Part shown: piece after piece, positions 16,989 through 24,087 of the stretch
Position numbering within the stretch: the stretch's first letter is position 1
Layout: every line of letters begins with the position of its first letter
Position numbers and translations under genes: made by a program
From: CBDUQI01 sp965369325
GTDB taxonomy: Bacteria > Pseudomonadota > Gammaproteobacteria > Steroidobacterales > JBCBZW01
Assembly (NCBI GenBank): GCA_965369325.1
Contig: CBDUQI010000057.1
Coordinates: 1 to 28,642, forward strand
DNA length: 28,642 nucleotides
Reading direction: 5' to 3'
Notes under the pieces: model-generated
Database searches by the model: none
What the model was told of the DNA's origin: nothing
The model's input: the letters and a program-made list of their open reading frames with translations, nothing else

Positions 16989-17158
16989 TGTGATGTTCCC
17001 GCCGAGCATAACAAGGCCGCTCAGCATAACGGTTGTGTCCGCCGCTGGCCATGCCCCAAGCGAGCGACCTGCCCACTTGACTAAGCTTTACCATGCGCTG
17101 GCCACGGGCAGGGTAGTATGCGGTTTATGGTTAGGCGAATATCCCCGGGAGGATGTAC

Positions 17159-17614
17159 ATGAGAGTAAAGTTATTGGTCGTTGCCGCACTCACGACCCTG
17201 TTGGTCGGGACAAGCTATGCACAAGACCGTGATCCGAACAAAGCGGCACTAAAGTATCGCCAGTCGGTACTGACGGTGATGGGCGCCAATTTCGGCCCGC
17301 TAGCGGGGATGGTGCGCGGGCACACTGAGTTTGATGCGGCTGAGGTTAAAAAACGCGCCAATCGTATCCGGGTGATGAGCACCATGATCGACGAGGCATT
17401 CGCGCGTGATACCCGGGAGGCGGATCTGAACACTGAGGCGCTGGATGGCATCTGGGAAAACTACGATGACTTTTCGACGAAAGCCAAGGCGCTGACCAAA
17501 GCCGCCTCCGCGCTGGCGGCGTCCGCCGAGAAGGGTGAGGCGGCGTTTAAGAAAGCGTTCTCTAAAACCGGTGGCAGCTGCAAGGGCTGTCATGATGAGT
17601 ATCGGGTCGAGTAA
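17159..17614 (+). CDS. Cytochrome c' (class II, c556-like)
   Basis: A 151-residue periplasmic haem protein. The start at 17159 is preferred to ATG 17153 because GGGAGG at 17147-17152 is then six bases upstream. A signal peptide ends at SYAQ (about residue 21). Four-helix-bundle sequence follows (ALKYRQSVLTVMGANFGPLAGMVRG), and the haem site CKGCH is at 141-145, near the C-terminus as in class II cytochromes. Such proteins accept electrons or bind NO. It is convergent with a b561-type cytochrome gene, a common pairing of a membrane b-haem donor with a c' acceptor. Confidence 0.93.
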   Translation: MRVKLLVVAALTTLLVGTSYAQDRDPNKAALKYRQSVLTVMGANFGPLAGMVRGHTEFDAAEVKKRANRIRVMSTMIDEAFARDTREADLNTEALDGIWENYDDFSTKAKALTKAASALAASAEKGEAAFKKAFSKTGGSCKGCHDEYRVE

Positions 17615-17630
17615 GCTCAATTGGACCGTC

Positions 17631-17660
17631 GGGATGCTGTTGCGAGGGCGATAGCATTCT
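17631..17660. terminator. Hairpin between convergent cytochrome genes
   Basis: Positions 17631-17643 pair with 17648-17660 over 13 bp (including four G-T pairs) around the loop GAGG. It sits in the 57-bp gap between convergent stops and could terminate both transcripts. No clear T-run follows on either strand. Confidence 0.45.
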
Positions 17661-17671
17661 GGCCTGCTCAC

Positions 17672-18394
17672 CTAAAAGTAGTCGATGGGCGCGGGCGGCG
17701 GTGCCATGCTGATCAGCAGATAAACCGCAATCGCGCACAGCACCGCCAGCAGCAACGCTCGCCCCACACGCGATGATTCAATCGCTTGTCCCGCTGGCAC
17801 CAGTTGCACGGGTTTTCGGCCGCTCAACATGGGACGCAGCAGATTCTGACGCTTGTGCCACGCATAATAGGTAATGGCTAGTAGGTGCAGCGCGGTCGCA
17901 CTCACGATCAACAGGTTAAAGTTCTGTTTATGCAACCGTGTCAGGCGGTCAGCCAAGCCCTGCGTGACGGCGCCGTTGTACGGCCCTGCATAGAGAATGT
18001 CATCGGAGGCGAACAGACCCGAGACGGCCTGGAACACGAGCATCGCAAGCATGGCCATGACCATCCAGGCGCCGAGCGGGTTGTGCCCTACACTGGGCGG
18101 GCTGTCCCGTTGGCCCAGCGATCGAGCGTAACGCCAGGTGGCGCGCGGGCCGCGCAGGAACTGGCCAAAGCGCGCATGACGCGGCCCTACGAACCCCCAC
18201 AGCACCCGAAACAGCAGCAGCCCGAGGGTAAAGTAGCCAAGGTAGATGTGCATTTGAACCCAGTCGTAGCCGACTTTGATGGTGATCCACGAGCCGGCGA
18301 TGCTCAGCACCAGCAGCCAGTGCAACAGCCGCAGCGGAAGGTCCCACACAAGACGGGTACCGGCTTGTTCGGGCGAACCGGGTTTACCGGGCAT
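17672..18394 (-). CDS. Cytochrome b561 family membrane protein
   Basis: A 240-residue inner-membrane di-haem b cytochrome. Four main hydrophobic helices are seen (about residues 23-40, 47-67, 108-128, 158-178), plus a C-terminal helix at 210-230. Candidate haem ligands are H25 (RLLHW), H49 (QMHIYLGY), H155 (RLHKQNFN) and H170 (ATALHLLA). The family passes electrons from quinol, or from hydrogenase in HyaC-type members, to periplasmic cytochromes. The neighbouring cytochrome c' is the likely partner. A segment GPYNGAVTQGLADRLTRLHK follows the third helix, as in the group usually annotated as cytochrome b/b6 domain proteins. Confidence 0.9.
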   Translation of the reverse strand: MPGKPGSPEQAGTRLVWDLPLRLLHWLLVLSIAGSWITIKVGYDWVQMHIYLGYFTLGLLLFRVLWGFVGPRHARFGQFLRGPRATWRYARSLGQRDSPPSVGHNPLGAWMVMAMLAMLVFQAVSGLFASDDILYAGPYNGAVTQGLADRLTRLHKQNFNLLIVSATALHLLAITYYAWHKRQNLLRPMLSGRKPVQLVPAGQAIESSRVGRALLLAVLCAIAVYLLISMAPPPAPIDYF

Positions 18395-18871
18395 GCTCAG
18401 GTTCCAGTTGCCGTGGCGATAATTTGCGGCCCCCTGAGCTGACCATGCCGATGCTCGACTTGCTGCGCGCTGGGAGTATTACGGCGGAGATTTTTCGATT
18501 GAATGTGTCTGCACCTGACGATGTCGTGGAATTTACTTGAACGCTCCATAGGCGATCATAATGAAGGGGCGTCCTCGAATGCTACCCCTCGCCTGCGGCC
18601 GCGCGATATTTTCGCTCATTTCTCATGATAAAATGCATGGACTCTTGGACGACATGGCCAACTCGATTAGGGAGTTGAGATTTTCGCCCTTGGTCTGCCC
18701 GATAAATTCATCCGGTTTGTGAATCAATCTCCACAACAACTCGCAAGCGTTGAGCAGCCAATCCTACAAAACCAGCAAGCGCTTTTGGGGTGTGGCCAAT
18801 ATAACTTCGCTCAAACCCCCACGACATTGCAATAGAACACGTTGTTCCCATTATCGGATGAAAGAATGTAA
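18395..18871. other. 477-bp intergenic region at the edge of an AT-richer islet
   Basis: The first part carries the promoter side of the b561 gene. A short frame at 18445-18540 (31 residues, MPMLDLLRAG...) has no ribosome site and is not accepted as a gene. From about 18540 the DNA becomes AT-richer. The stretch 18633-18875 is coding-like but broken (described separately). No RNA gene was recognised. Confidence 0.5.
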
Positions 18872-18875
18872 ATGA
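18633..18875 (+). pseudogene. Broken small ORF overlapping the flippase start
   Basis: An 81-codon frame starts at ATG 18633 (MHGLLDDMANSIRELRF), is interrupted by a TGA at 18720-18722, and continues through ANITSLKPPRH to a TGA at 18873-18875 that overlaps the flippase ATG as ATGA. The overlap is the arrangement expected of a coupled gene pair, but the internal stop, the missing ribosome site and the lack of any recognised family argue for a remnant. The antisense strand also has coding-like frames here, so the true strand is uncertain. Confidence 0.25.
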
Positions 18876-20152
18876 AGAGTTTGATCGCTCGCAAAATGTC
18901 CAAATTTTCGGATGCAAAAATTCGATATGTTGCATTTTTGCTTTCAAATATTTTCCAGAAAACGGGCCAGCTTCTGTTACTTGGATTGCTGGTCTACTTG
19001 GGCTCGGTCGGGGATGTTTATCGATTCGGACTATTTGTCAGTCTGTTCGCGTTGATGGTGCCGCTTCTGGCAATGAATATTCATACTTCGATTGGACGAA
19101 TTTACTACGATATTGAAGATGATCAACAACGCCGTGATTACCTGTGGACTTGTTTGCTCGTGGGTGTGGTGGCTGTATTTTCAGGCGCGGCAGTTATCAT
19201 CCTGATACTGCAGTTTTTCTCGGTAAACGATCCGCTGACGCTTGGCGAGGCGAGGAACTACGGCATCATTCTGGGCGCAGGCATCATATTCCTCGCAAGT
19301 CAGTTCTTCAATTTATTGCTGAGACTTGAAAATCGAACGGTTCCGTTTTTCCTTTTCGGATTAATCACCGGTTTGGGTGCAATCATCATCTCAGTCATCG
19401 GAATATGGCTTGGAATGGATCCGCTATACGCTTCAATTTTGGGGTATAGCGGCGGGCAGCTTACGGCCCTGTTGTACGCCGCCTATGCCGCAAGATCTCT
19501 TTTCCAGGGCGGGAAGCTGTCATTTGACTATTTTTGGGTTGGGCTGAATTACAGTATTGGAACGGTGCTTTTTGCTTCAGTCCAATGGATAGTCAATTAC
19601 TCTGGCCGCTGGATTGGTGGACCCTGGATCGCCGCAAACGACATGGCGAGTTACACTTTGATTGGACAATTTTTAGTTGCTGTCGCGCTCATCATAACGA
19701 CATTGTACGAGTCTAATCGACCAATCATTATGCGGTATTTCGCAGCAGATCAGATTGATGCTGCATTGCATGCGATAAATGCACGCTTCGTTCCGTCATT
19801 AAAAATTGTTTTTGGTGTCTTCCTCGCCCTTGTTCTGGGGCTACCCCTGATCGAGTACCTTGCTCCCAAAGACTATAATTTTCATTACGGATGGATAGGC
19901 GCCGCGTTTGTCCAGATGTTGGCTTACTCTTTTTCCTTAAGAGCATATTGGTTAGCCGTCGGGCTGCGACGGACCAAAACCTTTGGGGTAGCAGCCTTAC
20001 TAGGCGGCGGCGCAAATATCAGTATTGCTCTAATTTGGGGGCCAATTTTTGGCGTTGTTGCACTGTTTGGCGCGGCTGCAGCCGGATTGATAATTCAAAC
20101 CGTTATCGTGCAAGTTCTGTTGCGCCACCAGACCCGTGTCAGCGAACTATAG
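18872..20152 (+). CDS. Wzx-like polysaccharide flippase (MOP superfamily)
   Basis: A 426-residue integral membrane protein with about 12 hydrophobic segments. The early pattern (FLLSNIFQKTGQLLLLGLLVYLGS, then the YRFGLFVSLFALMVPLLAMN segment) and the repeated loop layout resemble Wzx-type lipid-linked oligosaccharide flippases and polysaccharide biosynthesis proteins. These move undecaprenyl-linked repeat units across the inner membrane. No glycosyltransferase or polymerase gene lies nearby, which is odd for a Wzx. Codon use is AT-richer than in the flanking genes. The start at 18872 follows a weak GGA; an internal Met (MSKFSD) eight codons later is possible. Its stop is shared with the convergent methyltransferase stop. 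Confidence 0.8.
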   Translation: MKSLIARKMSKFSDAKIRYVAFLLSNIFQKTGQLLLLGLLVYLGSVGDVYRFGLFVSLFALMVPLLAMNIHTSIGRIYYDIEDDQQRRDYLWTCLLVGVVAVFSGAAVIILILQFFSVNDPLTLGEARNYGIILGAGIIFLASQFFNLLLRLENRTVPFFLFGLITGLGAIIISVIGIWLGMDPLYASILGYSGGQLTALLYAAYAARSLFQGGKLSFDYFWVGLNYSIGTVLFASVQWIVNYSGRWIGGPWIAANDMASYTLIGQFLVAVALIITTLYESNRPIIMRYFAADQIDAALHAINARFVPSLKIVFGVFLALVLGLPLIEYLAPKDYNFHYGWIGAAFVQMLAYSFSLRAYWLAVGLRRTKTFGVAALLGGGANISIALIWGPIFGVVALFGAAAAGLIIQTVIVQVLLRHQTRVSEL

Positions 20153-21136
20153 TGCTTTTAGTTTTGCTTTAATCGCTCGCGCCCAATATCGCCAATACAG
20201 CGGGCGAATCCGCTCAAAACGCCGGATGAGTGACTTAATGTCTTCAACCGTCTCATGAGGTGTTTCCCGATCGCGAGCTGCATCTGGGTCGTATCGAAAA
20301 ATAGCACGAACATGATCATCTAAATGCTCTGCTACAAAGCCGTGGCTTGCAAATAACTTAGATAGGGTCGTGGGCGAAAACAGCCAAACATGTGCGAGTT
20401 GAAGCAGGTGAAGAAAATCATAGCTATACTGGGTCGGTAAACTTGTAAGACCAGGCACTTCGATGAAAAGCCGCGCCTGTTTAGGCATGACTTTTGCCAG
20501 CCGACTAATCTCGCCGTTAATGTCCACGATATGTTCCAGGACTTGAACATAGGTTATTAGCGTTGCGGATTTAGGTAATTCAATATCTGACAAGGTTCCA
20601 AGTCTGAGATCGAGCCCTTTATCTTTGCCAAAAGCGATGTATTCGGGATCCATGTCAGCCCCGATGGCTGAAAATCCGCTATCTTGAAATCCTTGAACGA
20701 TGCCACCCGAACCGCAGCCCACGTCAACGATCGTCCCACTATCAACATCGCAATGCTCGCGAAGCCATGAGGAAAGCTTTGCACCATATTGACGTCGGCT
20801 TTGAAATTTCTCGTCGGTGGGGCCGTCCGAGCCGCGATGCAGGCGGGTGAAGTATTGTTGATAAAATAGCGTTAAGGAGTTGTTGTCCAGATAGGGCTGC
20901 GTCTGCATTAATCCGCATGCGGAACACAATGCGGTCGTGCAAGGCACCCCATATCGATCTCGGTTGGCTAGCGTCTCCATCTCCCGTTGGCCGCAGATGG
21001 GACAATCATGATAAGAGAAAGTCAATTTCTTATCAGTTATCGCTTTCTTTAATTCGTGCAGGGCGCTCTTTTCAACCTCTCCTAACGGTATCGAAGATTG
21101 ATTTCCATGGCCAATATCAAACCGAGAGCCGATCAC
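20147..21136 (-). CDS. Zinc-finger class I SAM-dependent methyltransferase
   Basis: A 329-residue protein starting at GTG 21136; no ATG occurs before residue 53. An N-terminal zinc-binding part has C45-x2-C48 and C71-x2-C74 (CPICG ... CSACG), as in sugar C-methyltransferases and related enzymes. The SAM-binding glycine loop VDVGCGSGG is at 137-145, with the acidic end of strand 2 at GADMDPEY and the motif YVQVLEHIVD later. Such enzymes often methylate sugars, lipids or small molecules in surface-glycan loci, in line with the neighbouring flippase. The substrate is unknown. Codon use is as AT-rich as in the flippase gene, so the two probably arrived together. The two genes end on a shared CTATAG palindrome (20147-20152). 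Confidence 0.85.
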   Translation of the reverse strand: MIGSRFDIGHGNQSSIPLGEVEKSALHELKKAITDKKLTFSYHDCPICGQREMETLANRDRYGVPCTTALCSACGLMQTQPYLDNNSLTLFYQQYFTRLHRGSDGPTDEKFQSRRQYGAKLSSWLREHCDVDSGTIVDVGCGSGGIVQGFQDSGFSAIGADMDPEYIAFGKDKGLDLRLGTLSDIELPKSATLITYVQVLEHIVDINGEISRLAKVMPKQARLFIEVPGLTSLPTQYSYDFLHLLQLAHVWLFSPTTLSKLFASHGFVAEHLDDHVRAIFRYDPDAARDRETPHETVEDIKSLIRRFERIRPLYWRYWARAIKAKLKAL

Positions 21137-21261
21137 AGTTATACCTCGTCAACTAAGTTGTCGCAGACTAGCGATACAAGCAGACTTCGCTGCAAAAAAT
21201 GTTCTGTCATGGTGACAATGTAGAGTGAAGAACAGCACCTGGTTACAAGTGCGGCCGCTGG

Positions 21262-22926
21262 CTAGTCGAGCTTCTTCGCCGCTTTTTTCCGACTCGTCTT
21301 GCGGCGCTTTTTCTTTGCCAGCTTACGCGCCGCCGCAGGTGTCTCGCCGTGGCTATTCGCGGTACCTTTCTTCGCGTCGTTTGTGCTGCTATCAGCGGCA
21401 GCGCCATTGGCCGGCGCCTTGGTCTTGCCCGGACGCGCTTTGCGTTTGCGTGTTTTACGCTTGGGCGCATCCCCGGCACCGTCAGTAGCATCGGCATTCG
21501 CTGCCGAAGTGCTCACGGCCGTTGCGGCCGCCAGCATCTGATCAAATGAGCGCTGCAGGCAATCACAGTAAAACGCAGGGTCTGGCATGATTTGACGGCA
21601 GGAGATCGCCGAAATTGTGACGGTGTTGTTATAGCTGAGCACCGGTTGAAATAAGCCCACGCCATGCGCGATCGGTCCTAGCCCGTAGTTGGCCACCAGT
21701 CGCGAACCCATAGAGTAAAGCGGGAAGCCGGGGCCGGGCACGTTGGTGATCACGGTATTGAAGATTGGCGGCAGGCGCTCGGCCATCTCCAGGCGTCCGT
21801 AAGCCCGCACGGTCAAACCGGCGATCGTCGATGGCAGAAAATGCGCCAGCTCATTGCTCAGTTCCAACCCGACGGCACCGGCGACGGCTTTGGCGTTGGT
21901 GCTTTGCACCACCACCGCCTGCAGACGCTCGATGGGGTCTGCAATGTGGCTGCAGATAGGCAGGCTCATGGCGGAGACCATATTGCCGGCCTCGCCACGC
22001 TGGTCTTTCGCGCGCACCGAGATAGGCGCCATCGCTACCATCGTATGCTTGGGCAATTCGTCTTTGCTCAACAGATACTCGCGCATGGCGCCAGCAATCA
22101 CCGCCACCACCGCATCGTTGAGTTTGGCCCCGGGCACGGCGTTCTTAATGGCCTTGAACTGCGCCAGATCAAAACTGCGTCCGTCGAATACCCGATGTGG
22201 CGATACGTTGCGATTAAAGCGGGTTCTCGGCACGCTGGTGGTGACGCTTAACTCACGGCTGATGATCTGGTTGGCAAGGCGCATCAGCGACGGCGCCGAA
22301 GAGCGTGCCAGTCGGGCCAGGCGCAGCGGTGTTTTCAGCGTGTTTAATGCCGAACGGCCCAGCATCTCAACGCCTGTGGGCAGGCGGTCGGGCTGCCACA
22401 ACTGTGTCGGCGGAGTCACATGCCCTTCAGGTGTGAGGTCGTGAACCGCCGCGGCCATCTCCACGCCGGAGACACCGTCGATGGCGGCGTGGTGCACTTT
22501 GGTTACCAGCGCGAAGCTGCCTTTGGGAATGCCGGGAATATTATCCAGGCCTTCGATGACGGTGAACTCCCACAACGGTTTGTTCATATCCAGCGGTCGC
22601 GCATGCAGGCGCGCGGCCTGAATGCAAAGCTGGCGCCAGTCTCCCGGGTGCGGCAGTGCGATGTGGCGCACGTGATACTCCAGATCAAAGTCCGGGTCTT
22701 CTATCCAGTAAGGATGATCCAGCCCCAGCGGGACCTTGGCCAGCCGCTGGCGAAAACAGCGCGCTTTGTGCAGGCGCTGTTCAAAATAACTGAGGATATC
22801 TTTAAAACCGACAGCGCCGCCGGGGGCGGTTGACTGGTCGTAGATGGCCAGGCTGCCAATGTGCATCGGCAGGCTGGGGTTCTCCATATAGACAAATGCC
22901 GAATCCAGTCCGGAAAGTTGTTCCAC
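21262..22926 (-). CDS. Wax ester synthase/diacylglycerol acyltransferase (WS/DGAT) with a long basic C-terminal tail
   Basis: A 554-residue O-acyltransferase that makes wax esters or triacylglycerol from acyl-CoA and an alcohol or diacylglycerol, at the inner membrane and lipid bodies. The start is GTG 22926 (MEQLSGLDSAFVYMEN), with GAAGGG upstream. The catalytic motif HHAAIDG is at 145-151 (HHxxxDG). Other family parts are PLWEFTVIEGL, KLNDAVVAVIAGAMREYL, NVPGPGFPLYSMG and GLGPIAHGVGLF. The conserved domain ends near residue 467, the usual full length. Residues 468-554 are an extra alanine- and lysine/arginine-rich tail with two basic clusters separated by a neutral stretch. An alpha/beta hydrolase lies 92 bp upstream on the same strand. 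Confidence 0.95.
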   Translation of the reverse strand: MEQLSGLDSAFVYMENPSLPMHIGSLAIYDQSTAPGGAVGFKDILSYFEQRLHKARCFRQRLAKVPLGLDHPYWIEDPDFDLEYHVRHIALPHPGDWRQLCIQAARLHARPLDMNKPLWEFTVIEGLDNIPGIPKGSFALVTKVHHAAIDGVSGVEMAAAVHDLTPEGHVTPPTQLWQPDRLPTGVEMLGRSALNTLKTPLRLARLARSSAPSLMRLANQIISRELSVTTSVPRTRFNRNVSPHRVFDGRSFDLAQFKAIKNAVPGAKLNDAVVAVIAGAMREYLLSKDELPKHTMVAMAPISVRAKDQRGEAGNMVSAMSLPICSHIADPIERLQAVVVQSTNAKAVAGAVGLELSNELAHFLPSTIAGLTVRAYGRLEMAERLPPIFNTVITNVPGPGFPLYSMGSRLVANYGLGPIAHGVGLFQPVLSYNNTVTISAISCRQIMPDPAFYCDCLQRSFDQMLAAATAVSTSAANADATDGAGDAPKRKTRKRKARPGKTKAPANGAAADSSTNDAKKGTANSHGETPAAARKLAKKKRRKTSRKKAAKKLD

Positions 22927-23018
22927 GCGCTCAACCCTTCGTGTGTAGTGACCCTGTGCTGGCCATACTACGGCACTCGTGCGTAATTATCATGGCCCGC
23001 GCCAACGGGCTGGGGGTG

Positions 23019-23795
23019 TCAGGCGTAAAACAACTTGCGCAGGCCGGAGGTGTCGAACGGTGACCAAGCCGATTGGGAGAGTTGGTGCAGCCGATTAGCG
23101 ATCACGTACAGCACGGCCGGATTGTGCCCCAGGCCCAGATGGCTGGCCGAGACCTGAATGTTCTCGGTCAGCGGCGAGGGTTGCTCGCGAGCGATTCGCC
23201 AGGACACAATGCAGTCGCTCTTGCTGAACACGGCGGTGGACGGCACGCCAGGCACGGGCTGTGACACCTGCTCCAGGCGCTCGCGCAACGTATCGTCATC
23301 CACCCGCGTGCCGGTGACGGACTCATACATGCGCCAAACGTTGGTAGCGCGCGGATCGCCCAATGGACTGCCCAGGGTAATGATGCCGCGCACCTGATCG
23401 GGTTGTGTGCGAGCGAGTTCGCGTGCGAACACCCCGCCCAGACTCCAGCCGATGAGAGTCACCTGCTGGCCGTGAATGCGGTGGATTTCATCCAGTCGCC
23501 GGGCCAAGCTCCGCTCCAGGCTGTCATCGCCCTCGCGTAGTCCCAGGTTGCGTCCCGCGCCCCACGTGTACGGGCGATAGCCCCAATGGCGAATAGCGGC
23601 ACGCAGTATTGAGGTGGAATTGTCACCGGCGAGAAAGCCGGGAAAGATCATGACCGGATGCCCGTCGCCTTTAGGAAGCTTCGCTAGCACCGGGCTGGCC
23701 GGGAGCAGCATGCCGTACTCCCACAACGCCCGTCCGGGTTCCAGCAGGGCCAGCAGCTTGCTGGGCGGGGCGACAGTTTGCGCATACGTGCTCAT
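23019..23795 (-). CDS. Alpha/beta hydrolase, lipase-like
   Basis: A 258-residue serine hydrolase. The nucleophile motif GWSLG places Ser118 in the elbow. Asp194 (SKSDCIVSW) and a His in SHLGLGHNP (H219 or H224) complete a likely triad. PGFLAGDNSTSILR near residue 52 provides the oxyanion region. Similar proteins are often encoded next to wax ester synthases and are annotated as putative lipases or esterases, so a role in neutral-lipid turnover is a reasonable inference. There is no signal peptide, so it is cytoplasmic. Starts at ATG 23795 with a weak ribosome site. Confidence 0.88.
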   Translation of the reverse strand: MSTYAQTVAPPSKLLALLEPGRALWEYGMLLPASPVLAKLPKGDGHPVMIFPGFLAGDNSTSILRAAIRHWGYRPYTWGAGRNLGLREGDDSLERSLARRLDEIHRIHGQQVTLIGWSLGGVFARELARTQPDQVRGIITLGSPLGDPRATNVWRMYESVTGTRVDDDTLRERLEQVSQPVPGVPSTAVFSKSDCIVSWRIAREQPSPLTENIQVSASHLGLGHNPAVLYVIANRLHQLSQSAWSPFDTSGLRKLFYA

Positions 23796-24087
23796 GGCGT
23801 GTTTCTTTGTCTTGTTTGTTGAGCTTCATCCTAGCGGGGTACCGGCGAGCATTCAATTGCACGGCCTGTTGAGGTAACGCTTATGTCAATCGCGGTTCTA
23901 TCAGCCATCGGATGGTGCCGGTGACGGTATTGTGTCACCTTGGGCCGGCGGAGGTATACGGGTCTGCTAAACTAACTTGAGAAGGGCTGAATACAGATTG
24001 AGCGATTTTGGTGAGCCTGAGGCAGGGCACCTCGCGCGTATAGCAGCCATGACAACAAACAATAATAACGCTGAGGGTGGCACCTAG

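Larger units (their letters stand above)
18540..21250. other. AT-richer islet with flippase and methyltransferase
   Basis: Base composition and codon use shift visibly: many TTT, ATT, AAA and AAT codons are used, while the genes on both sides prefer G/C endings. The segment holds a broken ORF, a Wzx-like flippase and a zinc-finger methyltransferase. No integrase, transposase or flanking inverted repeats were seen, so acquisition by homologous recombination of flanking DNA or loss of the mobile part is possible. Confidence 0.6.

Noticed and set aside
18720..18722. The in-frame TGA as a selenocysteine codon
   Set aside because: No recognised selenoprotein family, no convincing SECIS-like hairpin directly downstream, and the frame itself is doubtful.
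18708..18947. A 79-codon minus-strand ORF overlapping the flippase start
   Set aside because: It runs through the start of a clear membrane protein gene, has no ribosome site and no recognised family. It is kept only as part of the note on the coding-like stretch 18633-18875.
23920..23939. A GGTGAC/GTCACC hairpin as terminator or operator
   Set aside because: Only six pairs with an eight-base loop, no T-run and no clear gene end beside it.
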